A stretch of 64,000 nucleotides of DNA from Bifidobacterium saguini DSM 23967 (lineage in GTDB: Bacteria > Actinomycetota > Actinomycetes > Actinomycetales > Bifidobacteriaceae): assembly GCF_000741715.1 (NCBI RefSeq), contig NZ_JGZN01000005.1, positions 124,052-188,051 of the forward strand, written 5' to 3'. Position numbers and translations under genes: made by a program. The first letter of the stretch is position 1; each line of letters starts with the position of its first letter. Shown piece after piece: positions 9,111 through 17,426 of the stretch. The notes under the pieces are model-generated. The model was not told where the DNA came from, made no database searches, and saw only the letters and a program-made list of their open reading frames with translations.

Positions 9111-9144
9111 AAGGGGCGAGGATCGTATGATCCCCGCCCCTTTT
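9111..9144 (+). terminator. Rho-independent terminator between oppA and oppB
   Basis: AAGGGGCG pairs with CGCCCCTT and, after one mismatch, GGATC pairs with GATCC around a GTAT loop. The stem ends in a short T-run. Sitting inside the operon, it would let most transcripts end after oppA while some continue into oppBCDF, or the downstream genes may have their own promoter in the 145 bases that follow. Confidence 0.85.
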
Positions 9145-9288
9145 CATATATTTACGTCCAATAATCGGGCGAGTTAACGTGAGTTTACATACCGCCGTCA
9201 AGGCATGCGGTAAACTATCGACGTATTTGCCGACCGGCAAGGGCAACGCATACCCTCCGAAGCCGGTCATGGAATAAGGAGCAACCGT

Positions 9289-10215
9289 ATGGGTAAGTAT
9301 CTTCTGCGACGTATTCTGCAGATGATCCCCGTGGTTCTCGGCACGACGCTTTTGGTGTACGCGCTTGTCTTCCTGCTGCCTGGCGACCCCGTCAAGGCTA
9401 TGTTTGGTGATAAGCCGATTAATGAAGCTGTCGCAGCCCAGATCCGCGCAGAGTACCATCTCGATCAGCCGTTCATTGTTCAGTACTTCATCTATCTGAA
9501 GAACGCGTTGACCCTCGACTTCGGCAACACCTTCGCCGGCCAGCCTGTTATCGATGAAATCGGCCGTGCCTTCCCGGTCACGATTAAGCTTGGCCTGATG
9601 GCATTCGTCTTTGAGGCGATTTTCGGCGTGGTCTTCGGTATCATCTCCGGCCTCAAGAAGGGCAAGTGGTACGACACGGTTATCCTGATCGTCTCCCTGC
9701 TGCTTATCTCCGTGCCGACCTTCGTCACCGGCTTTGTGCTGCAGTACCTGCTCGGCATCCAGTGGTCCATCTTGCCGGTGACCGCAGGTGCCGATCCGAC
9801 CTTCCTTGATTTGCTGATGCCGGCTATGGTGCTTGGCTCAGTGTCAATGGCATATATCATCCGATTGACCCGCGCTGAAATCTCCTCCAACATCGCTGAG
9901 GATTACGTGCGCACCGCACGCGCCAAGGGCATGTCCAACGGACAGGTGATGCTGCGCCACGTACTGCGCAACTCCCTGATTCCGGTCGTCACCTACTTGG
10001 GCCAGGACATCGGCGGCCTGATGGGCGGCGCAATGATCACCGAACAGATCTTCAATATCCACGGCATCGGCTTCCTTACTTACCAGTCCATTCTGAAGGG
10101 TGAAGCCAACCTCGTGGTGTCCATCGTCACGTTGCTCATGCTGATCTTCGTGGTGTGCAACCTCGTCGTCGATATGCTGTACGCGGCCCTCGATCCGCGC
10201 ATCCGCTACGCGTGA
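9289..10215 (+). CDS. oppB: Oligopeptide ABC transporter permease OppB
   Basis: Inner-membrane permease of the peptide importer, 308 residues with six membrane segments. The N-terminus (LLRRILQMIPVVLGTTLLVY) is the usual first helix of OppB/DppB proteins. The cytoplasmic EAA loop that contacts the ATPase reads EDYVRTARAKGMSNGQVMLRH (about 203-222). The ending ALDPRIRYA is typical of the family. AAGGAG lies just ahead of the ATG. The oppC start lies 21 bases beyond the stop. Confidence 0.93.
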   Translation: MGKYLLRRILQMIPVVLGTTLLVYALVFLLPGDPVKAMFGDKPINEAVAAQIRAEYHLDQPFIVQYFIYLKNALTLDFGNTFAGQPVIDEIGRAFPVTIKLGLMAFVFEAIFGVVFGIISGLKKGKWYDTVILIVSLLLISVPTFVTGFVLQYLLGIQWSILPVTAGADPTFLDLLMPAMVLGSVSMAYIIRLTRAEISSNIAEDYVRTARAKGMSNGQVMLRHVLRNSLIPVVTYLGQDIGGLMGGAMITEQIFNIHGIGFLTYQSILKGEANLVVSIVTLLMLIFVVCNLVVDMLYAALDPRIRYA

Positions 10216-10235
10216 GAAGGAGAGGAGTGAACAAC

Positions 10236-11240
10236 ATGACTAACGAAAATCTCGACAACGAGCTTGATAATTCTGGCGAGCCGACTCCTGAGTACTTCAT
10301 GGAGACCTTGCCTGGTCAGGATCGTTACGTGGCTCCCATTGATGAGACTCCGCTTCAGGATGTCGATTCCGTGGATGAGTCCGCTCCGGCCACCAGCATG
10401 TGGGCCGACGCATGGCGAACCCTGCGCCGCAACCCGCTGTTCATCATCTCGGGCTTGCTCATTATCTTCATCATCATTGTGGCCATCGCCCCGGGCCTGT
10501 TCACCAAGCAGGATCCGAACGCTTGCGATCTGGCCAACTCCCTGAGCGCAGCTTCCAGCGGTCATCCGTTCGGCTACGACCTGCAGGGCTGCGATGTCTA
10601 CACTCGTGTGGTGTACGGCACCCGCACCTCCCTGTCCGTCGGTTTGCTTTCCACACTGCTTGTGGTGGCTCTTGGTACGCTCATCGGTGCTATCGCCGGT
10701 TTCTGCGGTGGCTGGATTGACGCCGTGCTGAGCCGTATCACCGATATCTTCTTCGCACTGCCTATGCTGCTTGGCGCTATCGTCGTGCTGCAGATGTTCA
10801 AGTCCTCCAAGTCCATCTGGAAGGTCGTGCTCGTGCTAGCGCTCTTCGGCTGGGTCGGTGTGTGCCGTATCGCACGAAGCGCAGTGCTTGAAGCCAAGAA
10901 CCTTGAGTTCAACACCGCATCCACCGCACTGGGCTCCACGCCTATGCGCAACCTGTTCCGCCACATCCTGCCGAACTCCTTGGCCCCGATCATCGTTATC
11001 GGCACCACGTCTCTGGCTTCCTACATTGTGGCTGAAGCAACGCTGAGCTTCCTTGGTGTGGGCCTGCCCACCACCACCGTGAGCTGGGGCGGCGATATCT
11101 CCAGCGCCCAGACCAACTTGCAGACCGATCCGCTCGTGCTGTTCTACCCGTCTGCCGCACTGGCTATCACCGTGCTTGCATTCATCATGATGGGTGACGC
11201 CGTCAAGGATGCCCTTGACCCGAAGAGCCGTACGGCCTGA
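10236..11240 (+). CDS. oppC: Oligopeptide ABC transporter permease OppC
   Basis: Second permease of the Opp importer, 334 residues. An acidic cytoplasmic N-terminus of about 60 residues precedes the first membrane helix (PLFIISGLLIIFIIIVAIA). The EAA loop is degenerate and lies around ARSAVLEAKNLEFNTASTAL, then FRHILPNSLAPIIV. The protein ends MMGDAVKDALDPKSRTA. The ATG at 10236 is preferred over an in-frame GTG at 10227 because AAGGAGAGG (10217-10225) is correctly spaced only for the ATG. It is followed 22 bases later by oppDF. Confidence 0.92.
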   Translation: MTNENLDNELDNSGEPTPEYFMETLPGQDRYVAPIDETPLQDVDSVDESAPATSMWADAWRTLRRNPLFIISGLLIIFIIIVAIAPGLFTKQDPNACDLANSLSAASSGHPFGYDLQGCDVYTRVVYGTRTSLSVGLLSTLLVVALGTLIGAIAGFCGGWIDAVLSRITDIFFALPMLLGAIVVLQMFKSSKSIWKVVLVLALFGWVGVCRIARSAVLEAKNLEFNTASTALGSTPMRNLFRHILPNSLAPIIVIGTTSLASYIVAEATLSFLGVGLPTTTVSWGGDISSAQTNLQTDPLVLFYPSAALAITVLAFIMMGDAVKDALDPKSRTA

Positions 11241-11262
11241 GCAAGGGAGTAGAGGAATAATT

Positions 11263-13278
11263 ATGACTACCAACTCCAACGCACAGATGCTGGCCATGCA
11301 GAAAGAGCATGGTCCTCTGCTCGAAGTCAAGGATCTCGCCGTCGACTTCACCACGGACACCGGCAAGCCGGTGCACGCCGTGCGCAACTCCTCCTTCACC
11401 GTTTACCCAGGTCAGTGGGTGGCCATCGTGGGCGAATCCGGTTCCGGCAAGTCCACCTCTGCTATGGCTGTGCTCGGTTTGCTGCCGGGCACCGGTCATG
11501 TGGTCGGTGGCTCCATCAAGCTCGACGGTCAGGAGATCGCCGGTGCCAAGCAGTCTGAATTCGACAAGTTGCGCGGCACGAAGATGGGTCTGGTCCCGCA
11601 GGACCCGATGAGCAACCTGAACCCGGTGTGGCGTATCGGCACCCAGGTCAAGGAAGCCCTGAAGGCCAACAACATGGACGTGGCCCACGAGAAGCGCTCC
11701 GCCCTCGCCAAGGCTCTGGCCGGCGAAGACGCAGCCGTGGAACTCAAGGGCAACGATGATGAGACCTTCCTTGGTTCCAAGGATCTGCCCGCTCTGATGG
11801 AAGATGCCAAGAAGTCTTTGACTGAAGCCGGCGTGACCGGTGAAGCCTTCGACAAGGCCGTGGCACGTTTTGAAAGCGAATGGGTTCCGGGCTCCGAAAC
11901 CCGTTGGCGTGTGGCTGATGATCTGATCAAGGCTGGCGTTTCCGACGATCAGGCATGGTACTTGGCCAAGAAGTACGTCACCGGTTCCAGCATGGACGAT
12001 CGTATTGCAGGTCTGCTTTCCGAAGCCGGTCTGCCGGATGCCGCAACCCGTGCACGCCAGTACCCGCACGAGTTCTCCGGTGGTATGCGTCAGCGTGCAC
12101 TGATCGCCATCGGTCTGGCTTGCCGCCCCGATCTGCTTATCGCCGACGAGCCGACCTCCGCACTGGACGTGACCGTGCAGAAGCGCATCCTCGACCACCT
12201 GCACTACCTGACCGACTCCCTCGGCACCGCAGTGCTGTTCATCACCCACGATCTGGGCCTCGCCGCTGAGCGTGCCCAGCACATCGTCGTGATGTACAAG
12301 GGTCAGGTCGTTGAATCCGGTCCATCTCTGGAAGTGCTTCAGCACCCGCAGCACCCGTACACCAAGCGACTGGTGGCTGCAGCTCCGTCTCTGGCTTCCC
12401 AGCGCATCATCTCCGCCAAGGAACGTGGCGAGAACGCCGACGCTCTGCTGGATCACAAGGTCGCCGACGAGAACGAGCTCGAAAAGAGCGAGCACATCAT
12501 CACCGTCGATCACCTGACCAAGGAGTTCAAGCTCCCGCGCAAGAAGGAAATGTTCAAGGCCGTCGATGATGTGTCCTTCTCCGTCAAGCGCGGTACCACT
12601 CTGGCCATCGTGGGTGAATCCGGTTCTGGTAAGTCCACCGTGGCAAACATGGTGCTCCACCTGCTGAATCCCACCTCCGGCAAGGTGTTCTACGAAGGCC
12701 GCGACACTTCGACCTTCAATTCGAAGGATTTGCTGGACTTCCGCCGCCATGTGCAGCCGGTGTTCCAGAACCCGTACGGCTCCCTGGATCCGATGTACTC
12801 CATCTACCGTTCCATCGAAGAGCCATTGCGTATCCACAAGATCGGTGACGCCAAGTGGCGTGCTAACCGTGTCAAGGAACTGCTCGACATGGTGGAAATG
12901 CCGCAGTCGGTGATGGGCCGTTACCCGAACGAGCTTTCCGGTGGCCAGCGTCAGCGTATCGCCATCGCACGAGCTATGGCGCTCGACCCGGATGTCATCG
13001 TCTGCGACGAGGCCGTCTCCGCTCTTGACGTGCTGGTTCAGGATCAGGTGCTGCACCTGCTCAACGACCTGCAGGCCGAAAAGGGTCTGAGCTACCTGTT
13101 CATCACCCACGATTTGGCTGTGGTCCGCCAGATTGCAGACGAAGTCGTGGTGATGCAGCACGGCAAGCTCGTCGAACACGCCACCACCGATGAGGTGTTC
13201 GACCACCCGCAGAAGCAGTACACCCGAGACCTGCTTGACGCCATCCCAGGCGGCAAGCTCCAGCTCGGTCTGGACTGA
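11263..13278 (+). CDS. oppDF: Fused OppDF ATPase of the oligopeptide ABC transporter
   Basis: One 671-residue protein carries both ATPase halves that are separate OppD and OppF in many bacteria. Domain one (about 15-375) has Walker A GESGSGKST, signature FSGGMRQR and Walker B IADEPTSALDV. Domain two (about 405-665) has [17 protein letters not shown] and CDEAVSALDV. An insertion of about 110 residues between Q-loop and signature in domain one (AKALAGEDAAVELKGND onward) lengthens its helical subdomain. The ATG at 11263 has GGGAG upstream; the frame is open further 5' into oppC. It provides ATP hydrolysis for OppBC import of peptides captured by OppA. Confidence 0.93.
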   Translation: MTTNSNAQMLAMQKEHGPLLEVKDLAVDFTTDTGKPVHAVRNSSFTVYPGQWVAIVGESGSGKSTSAMAVLGLLPGTGHVVGGSIKLDGQEIAGAKQSEFDKLRGTKMGLVPQDPMSNLNPVWRIGTQVKEALKANNMDVAHEKRSALAKALAGEDAAVELKGNDDETFLGSKDLPALMEDAKKSLTEAGVTGEAFDKAVARFESEWVPGSETRWRVADDLIKAGVSDDQAWYLAKKYVTGSSMDDRIAGLLSEAGLPDAATRARQYPHEFSGGMRQRALIAIGLACRPDLLIADEPTSALDVTVQKRILDHLHYLTDSLGTAVLFITHDLGLAAERAQHIVVMYKGQVVESGPSLEVLQHPQHPYTKRLVAAAPSLASQRIISAKERGENADALLDHKVADENELEKSEHIITVDHLTKEFKLPRKKEMFKAVDDVSFSVKRGTTLAIVGESGSGKSTVANMVLHLLNPTSGKVFYEGRDTSTFNSKDLLDFRRHVQPVFQNPYGSLDPMYSIYRSIEEPLRIHKIGDAKWRANRVKELLDMVEMPQSVMGRYPNELSGGQRQRIAIARAMALDPDVIVCDEAVSALDVLVQDQVLHLLNDLQAEKGLSYLFITHDLAVVRQIADEVVVMQHGKLVEHATTDEVFDHPQKQYTRDLLDAIPGGKLQLGLD

Positions 13279-13301
13279 TTGTAAAACTCAAACCAGTTGC
13301 C

Positions 13302-13388
13302 GGCGAAGCCCGGCATACATAGTGTCCGACACACTCAAGGCCGTTTGGCCAAGCTTACAGTCGGTCACTATGTATGCCGGGCTTCGCC
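13302..13388. repeat. Long palindrome H1 with shared core
   Basis: A perfect 23-bp stem (13302-13324 with 13366-13388), one T/T mismatch, then five more pairs (13326-13330 with 13360-13364) enclose a 29-base loop. The loop contains a nested GGCC-GTTT-GGCC hairpin. The core (13328-13362, beginning GACACACTCAAGG) recurs inverted in H2 at 13464-13497, while the arms of H1 and H2 are unrelated in sequence. It lies between the convergent oppDF and exonuclease genes. No T-run follows, so a conventional terminator is doubtful. Confidence 0.8.
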
Positions 13389-13437
13389 TTATTGCATTAT
13401 GAAATGCCTAAATAATTGTGTATATGGTTGATATGGA

Positions 13438-13523
13438 GGTGATGGTTGGGATATGCGTTGCTGGACCGTAAGCTTGGCCAACGGCCTTGAGTGTGTCCAG
13501 TAACGCATATCCCAACCATCACC
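13438..13523. repeat. Long palindrome H2, inverted core copy
   Basis: Twenty-two pairs (13438-13459 with 13502-13523), one G-T wobble, then six pairs (13461-13466 with 13495-13500) enclose a 28-base loop. Its reverse complement equals the H1 loop except for one missing T and the last base. The left arm shares AGGTGATGGTT (13437-13447) with the 3' end of the neighbouring exonuclease gene (13558-13568). A 49-base AT-rich spacer separates H1 and H2. The structure is seen directly; function is unknown. Confidence 0.8.
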
Positions 13524-13546
13524 GGCCTCACGACTAGGGCAATTAA

Positions 13547-14407
13547 TCACACGTCGTAGGTGATGGTTAGGGGAGCGTGGTCGGACCAGCGTAGGTCGTA
13601 GGTGGGTGCTTTGTCGATGACAAATCCGCGAGCGGTTTCCGCGAGCTCGGGAGTGGCAAACTGATAGTCGATGCGCCAGCCAACATTGTTATCGAATGCT
13701 CGGCCGCGCTGACTCCACCATGTGTATGGGCCTTGAATATCGCCCGCCAAGTCACGCATCACATCAACGAATTCGTATTCATTCAGCCATTTGTCAACGT
13801 AAGCGCGCTCTTCAGGCAGGAATCCGGCGTGCTTTTCATTGGCTTTGGCGTTCTTAATATCCAATGGCGTGTGTGCAATATTGAAATCACCGCAGAGCAC
13901 CGCCTGCCTGCCGCCATGTGCGGCCTCATCGCGCAGTTCACCTAAACGCGGCAGCATGGTGTCGAGAAAACGGTATTTCTGCTCCATTTTGAGCGGATCA
14001 TCAGTATTGCCCGCATGCACGTAGACGCAGACCACGGTGATTATATAGCCTTGCGGTGTGCGAATATCCGTTTCAATCCAACGGCCAGAATCCACGTCAT
14101 CGTTTAATCCAGGCAGTCCATACCGCTGTTCAACAACTGGCAGATCGGAGAGCAACGCTACACCTGCACGGCCTTTTACCCGGCAGATTTCATTGGTGAG
14201 CGTGAAATCCTCAGCTGATTCGATGGCACCTGCCTGAGCGTATTCGAATGCGAGCTTGCCGTAAATCTTGTCGATATCCGGTTGAGGTGCTCGTACCTCT
14301 TGCATGCACCAAATATTCGGCGTATGTCTGCCTGCCCAAGTGGTGATACCTTTACGGTCAGCGGCGCGCAAGCCATTGACATTGGAAGTGGTAATAGTGA
14401 TGGTCAT
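13547..14407 (-). CDS. xthA: Exodeoxyribonuclease III / AP endonuclease
   Basis: Base-excision repair nuclease of the endonuclease/exonuclease/phosphatase fold. The 286-residue protein shows the metal and substrate motifs in order: TSNVNGLRAADRKG at the N-terminus, MQEVRAP (metal-binding Glu), CGDFNIAHTPLD (catalytic Asp and Asn) and WSDHAPLTITYDV at the C-terminus with the catalytic Asp-His. The methionine at 14407 is chosen because the domain begins there; an in-frame start 30 bases upstream exists. The gene converges on the opp operon across the twin palindromes. Confidence 0.92.
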   Translation of the reverse strand: MTITITTSNVNGLRAADRKGITTWAGRHTPNIWCMQEVRAPQPDIDKIYGKLAFEYAQAGAIESAEDFTLTNEICRVKGRAGVALLSDLPVVEQRYGLPGLNDDVDSGRWIETDIRTPQGYIITVVCVYVHAGNTDDPLKMEQKYRFLDTMLPRLGELRDEAAHGGRQAVLCGDFNIAHTPLDIKNAKANEKHAGFLPEERAYVDKWLNEYEFVDVMRDLAGDIQGPYTWWSQRGRAFDNNVGWRIDYQFATPELAETARGFVIDKAPTYDLRWSDHAPLTITYDV

Positions 14408-14557
14408 GCGGCCATAGTATTCACTTGCGCCTACCAATCAACGTCAAGAAGTTTGCGATGATTACTGCAAGCAAATCAGTAGCGTCAATGTTCAGCTTTC
14501 TTTGAGGCGGGGTGCTAGGCTTAGCAGGGTTGCAACCGTTACATGAAACGAGGAATT

Positions 14558-15409
14558 ATGGGACTGTTCGGATTCGGTAAGAAGAAGGACAAGAAGGAAG
14601 CTGAGCCGGCTGAAACCGTCGATGAAGACAAGGTGGCTGCCGAAGCTGCTAACGCTGCCGCCAAGGCGGAAAGCGCTGAAACCGTGCTGGCGGAACCGTC
14701 CAGCGAATATGAGGGTCGTGGCGAAGATCGTGGCCCGTGGGACGTGAACGACGAAGACGTTCCGGATTACGACGATTATCTGGATCTTGGTGCCTACTAT
14801 TTGCCGTTCCTGAAGGGCATTGAGCTGCGCATCAAGGCCAGCCGCGCCACTCAGCAGGTGTTGGGTTCCACCATTACTTATGGTGCATCCAGTTTGGAAA
14901 TCGAAGCATTTGCCGCTCCGAAGACTATGGGTCTGTGGGATGACGTGCGTGCCGACCTGTTGGAAGCCAACAAGAACGCATCCGAAGCCGAAGGCGTGTT
15001 TGGCACTGAGCTGAAGCTGCCAGTGAATGTCAAGGGTGGCAAGGTTGTCAACACCCGTATCGTTGGCGTGGATGGCCCTCGCTGGATGCTGCGTGGCATC
15101 TTTTCCGGTAGGGCAGCAGTGGATCCGGATAGCCCGGAGACCCGTGCCTTGAACAAGTTCTTTGCGGATATCGTGGTGGAACGCGGTGAAGAGCCGCTCG
15201 CTCCGCGCGATCTGATTCCTATGCATCCGCCGGTCGCTCCGGCAGAGCGAAAGGCCGCCAAGGCCGCTGCCGAGGCCGAAGGCCAGGACGGTAAGGAACA
15301 CTTCAAGGACATTCCGGATAACAAGCCAAAGGGTCCGCTGAGCCAGGACCAGACCACTGAGGTTAAGACCACGCTGGCTCGTGGCCCGATGTTCTCCGAA
15401 GTTCGCTGA
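14558..15409 (+). CDS. DUF3710 family protein
   Basis: A soluble, highly acidic 283-residue protein of the actinobacterial DUF3710 family. Function is unknown. After a Lys-rich start (MGLFGFGKKKDKKEAEP) comes an acidic/alanine-rich region, then the conserved part from about residue 50 (RGPWDVNDEDVPDYDDYLDL) through VNTRIVGVDGPRWMLRGIFSG. In actinobacteria this gene commonly precedes a DUF3159 gene, as it does here two bases downstream. The ATG at 14558 follows GAGG (14550-14553); an in-frame ATG at 14543 is possible. Confidence 0.8.
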   Translation: MGLFGFGKKKDKKEAEPAETVDEDKVAAEAANAAAKAESAETVLAEPSSEYEGRGEDRGPWDVNDEDVPDYDDYLDLGAYYLPFLKGIELRIKASRATQQVLGSTITYGASSLEIEAFAAPKTMGLWDDVRADLLEANKNASEAEGVFGTELKLPVNVKGGKVVNTRIVGVDGPRWMLRGIFSGRAAVDPDSPETRALNKFFADIVVERGEEPLAPRDLIPMHPPVAPAERKAAKAAAEAEGQDGKEHFKDIPDNKPKGPLSQDQTTEVKTTLARGPMFSEVR

Positions 15410-15411
15410 CC

Positions 15412-16169
15412 TTGGCAGAGCAGAAGAAACGTACCGGTCTATCCGCGCTGGCCGACGCTGGCAATGATGCGGAGGATTTCTCCGTTATCGATGCCATCGG
15501 CGGTCCTCGCGGAGTTGTGGAATCCATGCTGCCCGGCGTGGTGTTCGTCGTGCTGTTCGTGGCCACGAGCAATCTGAACCTGACCATCGCGGTATCCGCT
15601 GTACTTGCGGTGTTGCAGGTTATCGCTCGGTTGGTTCAACGACAGTCGGTGATGGGAGCCGTCTCCGGTTTGATTGCTGTGGGCATCTGCCTTATTTGGG
15701 CATGGCAGACGCATGAGGCGCGCAATTATTACGTATTCGGGTTCATTACCAATGCTGCTTATGCTGTATTGCTTACGATTTCGCTGATTGCTCGCGTTCC
15801 CGGTTTGGGCTTGGTCGTGGAATTCATCCGCAGTCTGCCGACCGAACAGTTCAAAGCATGGTTCGATGATTGGATGAACGATCAGGCTCTTAAGCGCGCG
15901 TACATGGTTGTCACCGGATTGTGGACCGGACTGTTCGTGCTGCGTTTGCTTGTACAAGTTCCCTTGTATTTGACTGATCATGTGGCAGCCCTCGGTGTCA
16001 CTCGTTTGCTGATGGGCATCCCATTCTGGCTCTGGCCATCTGGGTGAGCTATCTGATCATTGCCACCCCCATGCATCGGCATAAGGTTCTGGCACAACAA
16101 GCAGCAAACAACGCAGAAACTGGTAATGCTGGCGAATTGAATCCGAATGAAGCAGGAAAGGACAATTGA
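15412..16169 (+). pseudogene. DUF3159 membrane protein gene with an apparent -1 frame disruption
   Basis: The TTG start two bases after the DUF3710 stop begins a membrane protein with about five helices (MLPGVVFVVLFVATSNLNL, VFGFITNAAYAVLLTISLIA). The frame stops early at 16045-16047, after about 211 residues. In the -1 frame, translation continues without a stop from about 16030 to 16169, restoring a final helix (LAIWVSYLIIATPMH) and a polar tail. That frame ends TGATG, overlapping the ATG of the next gene. This coupling argues that the longer frame of about 252 residues is ancestral. A single lost G (TGGGCT to TGGCT) near 16029 would explain it. Sequencing error, true mutation or ribosomal frameshifting are all possible. 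Confidence 0.72.
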
Positions 16170-17425
16170 TGCAAGCTGAGGTCCGGATCGAACGATATGC
16201 CGATCAAGGCCGCTGCGTGGCCCATATTGATGGTCGCGTGGTATTCGTGCGCTTCGCTTTGCCCGGCGAACTGCTGCGCATCGAATTGGATGAGCCTCAT
16301 GACCGTGACGACCGTTTCTGGACCGGTGAAGTGGTTGATGTACTTGAGCCTTCGCCTGATCGCGTCACTCCGGCATGGCCGCTTGCCGGCCCGTTGGCTA
16401 TGGGCGGGGGAGTAGGCGGAGCCGACCTTGTACATGTGTCGTTACCTGGCCAGATTCGTTGGAAAGCCATCACTGTTTCCGAACAGATGAGCCGTCTTGG
16501 GCATGTGAATGTTGCGGTTCCTGTGGAGCGTATTGCCGGCGATGAGGAGCTGGGAGGTCTTCACTGGCGCACTCGTATCGAGATGATTGTTGACGAGCAG
16601 GGACGGCCATCCATGCGTCGCCGTGGCACGCATCATCGCGTGGCCATCGATACCATGCCTCTGGCCAGTCAGACTTTGTTGCATATTGCCGATCAGGAAC
16701 ATATCTGGGATGGTGGATTCGAGCCGGGCTCGCAAATCAGACTATCGGTTCCTGAACCTCGCGGTGAGCAGGCACTGGCCAATGATTATGCAGTACTGGT
16801 TGACGGTGAACTGCGCTCAGGCAGCCAGCTATTGACCGAACAGGTGCCGGTAAACGGGTCGATGTTCACTTATCATGTGGATGCTGGCGGTTTCTGGCAA
16901 ATGCATCGTGGGGCTCCCATCGCGCTCGTCTCCCATGTGATTGATTTGGTCAATAATCAACTTCAAGGCAAGGCGGATCCGGTAATCTGGGATCTCTACT
17001 CCGGCTCCGGTCTGTTCACTTTGCCTCTGGCCACATTGACCGGCGAACGTACGCATATGTTCAGTGTGGAAGGCGCACCCGTGGCCGTCAAGAACGCGCA
17101 GCGTAATCTGCGCGCGATGGGATTGACCAATGTGGATGCCCGTATAGGCGACGTTTCCCGCACGTTGAACCACGTTCCCGCCAATCTTGCCAAGCCGGAT
17201 GTGGTAGTGCTCGATCCGCCTCGCGCAGGAGCCAAAGCCAAGGTCTGCCGCCAGATAGCGGCTTCTGGTGCCGCCAATGTTGTTTATATTGCCTGCGATC
17301 CCACCAGCCTTGCGCGCGATACCGCCACGCTTATTGCCGAAGGTTACCAGCTGCAGGATATTCGAGCATTCGACATCTACCCGATGACGCACCATGTGGA
17401 AACTGTGGCTCTGTTCACCCGCTAA
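16169..17425 (+). CDS. TrmA/RlmD-family RNA 5-methyluridine methyltransferase
   Basis: SAM-dependent methyltransferase acting on C5 of a uridine in rRNA or tRNA. An N-terminal TRAM domain (about 1-60, beginning MQAEVRIERYADQGR) binds RNA. A Rossmann-type catalytic domain follows, with the SAM loop in WDLYSGSGLFTLPLA, the motif VVLDPPRAGAKA, and the catalytic cysteine in VVYIACDPTSLARD. The N-terminal Fe-S cysteine cluster of E. coli RlmD is absent, as in many Gram-positive homologues. The target uridine cannot be told from sequence. AGGAAAGGA (16153-16161) and the TGATG junction with the upstream frame support the ATG at 16169. Confidence 0.88.
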   Translation: MQAEVRIERYADQGRCVAHIDGRVVFVRFALPGELLRIELDEPHDRDDRFWTGEVVDVLEPSPDRVTPAWPLAGPLAMGGGVGGADLVHVSLPGQIRWKAITVSEQMSRLGHVNVAVPVERIAGDEELGGLHWRTRIEMIVDEQGRPSMRRRGTHHRVAIDTMPLASQTLLHIADQEHIWDGGFEPGSQIRLSVPEPRGEQALANDYAVLVDGELRSGSQLLTEQVPVNGSMFTYHVDAGGFWQMHRGAPIALVSHVIDLVNNQLQGKADPVIWDLYSGSGLFTLPLATLTGERTHMFSVEGAPVAVKNAQRNLRAMGLTNVDARIGDVSRTLNHVPANLAKPDVVVLDPPRAGAKAKVCRQIAASGAANVVYIACDPTSLARDTATLIAEGYQLQDIRAFDIYPMTHHVETVALFTR

Positions 17426-17426
17426 T

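Noticed and set aside
13302..13388. Simple rho-independent terminator of oppDF
   Set aside because: The stem is far longer than needed and is followed by TTATTGCATT with no T-run. It may still stop transcription, but that does not explain the shared core.
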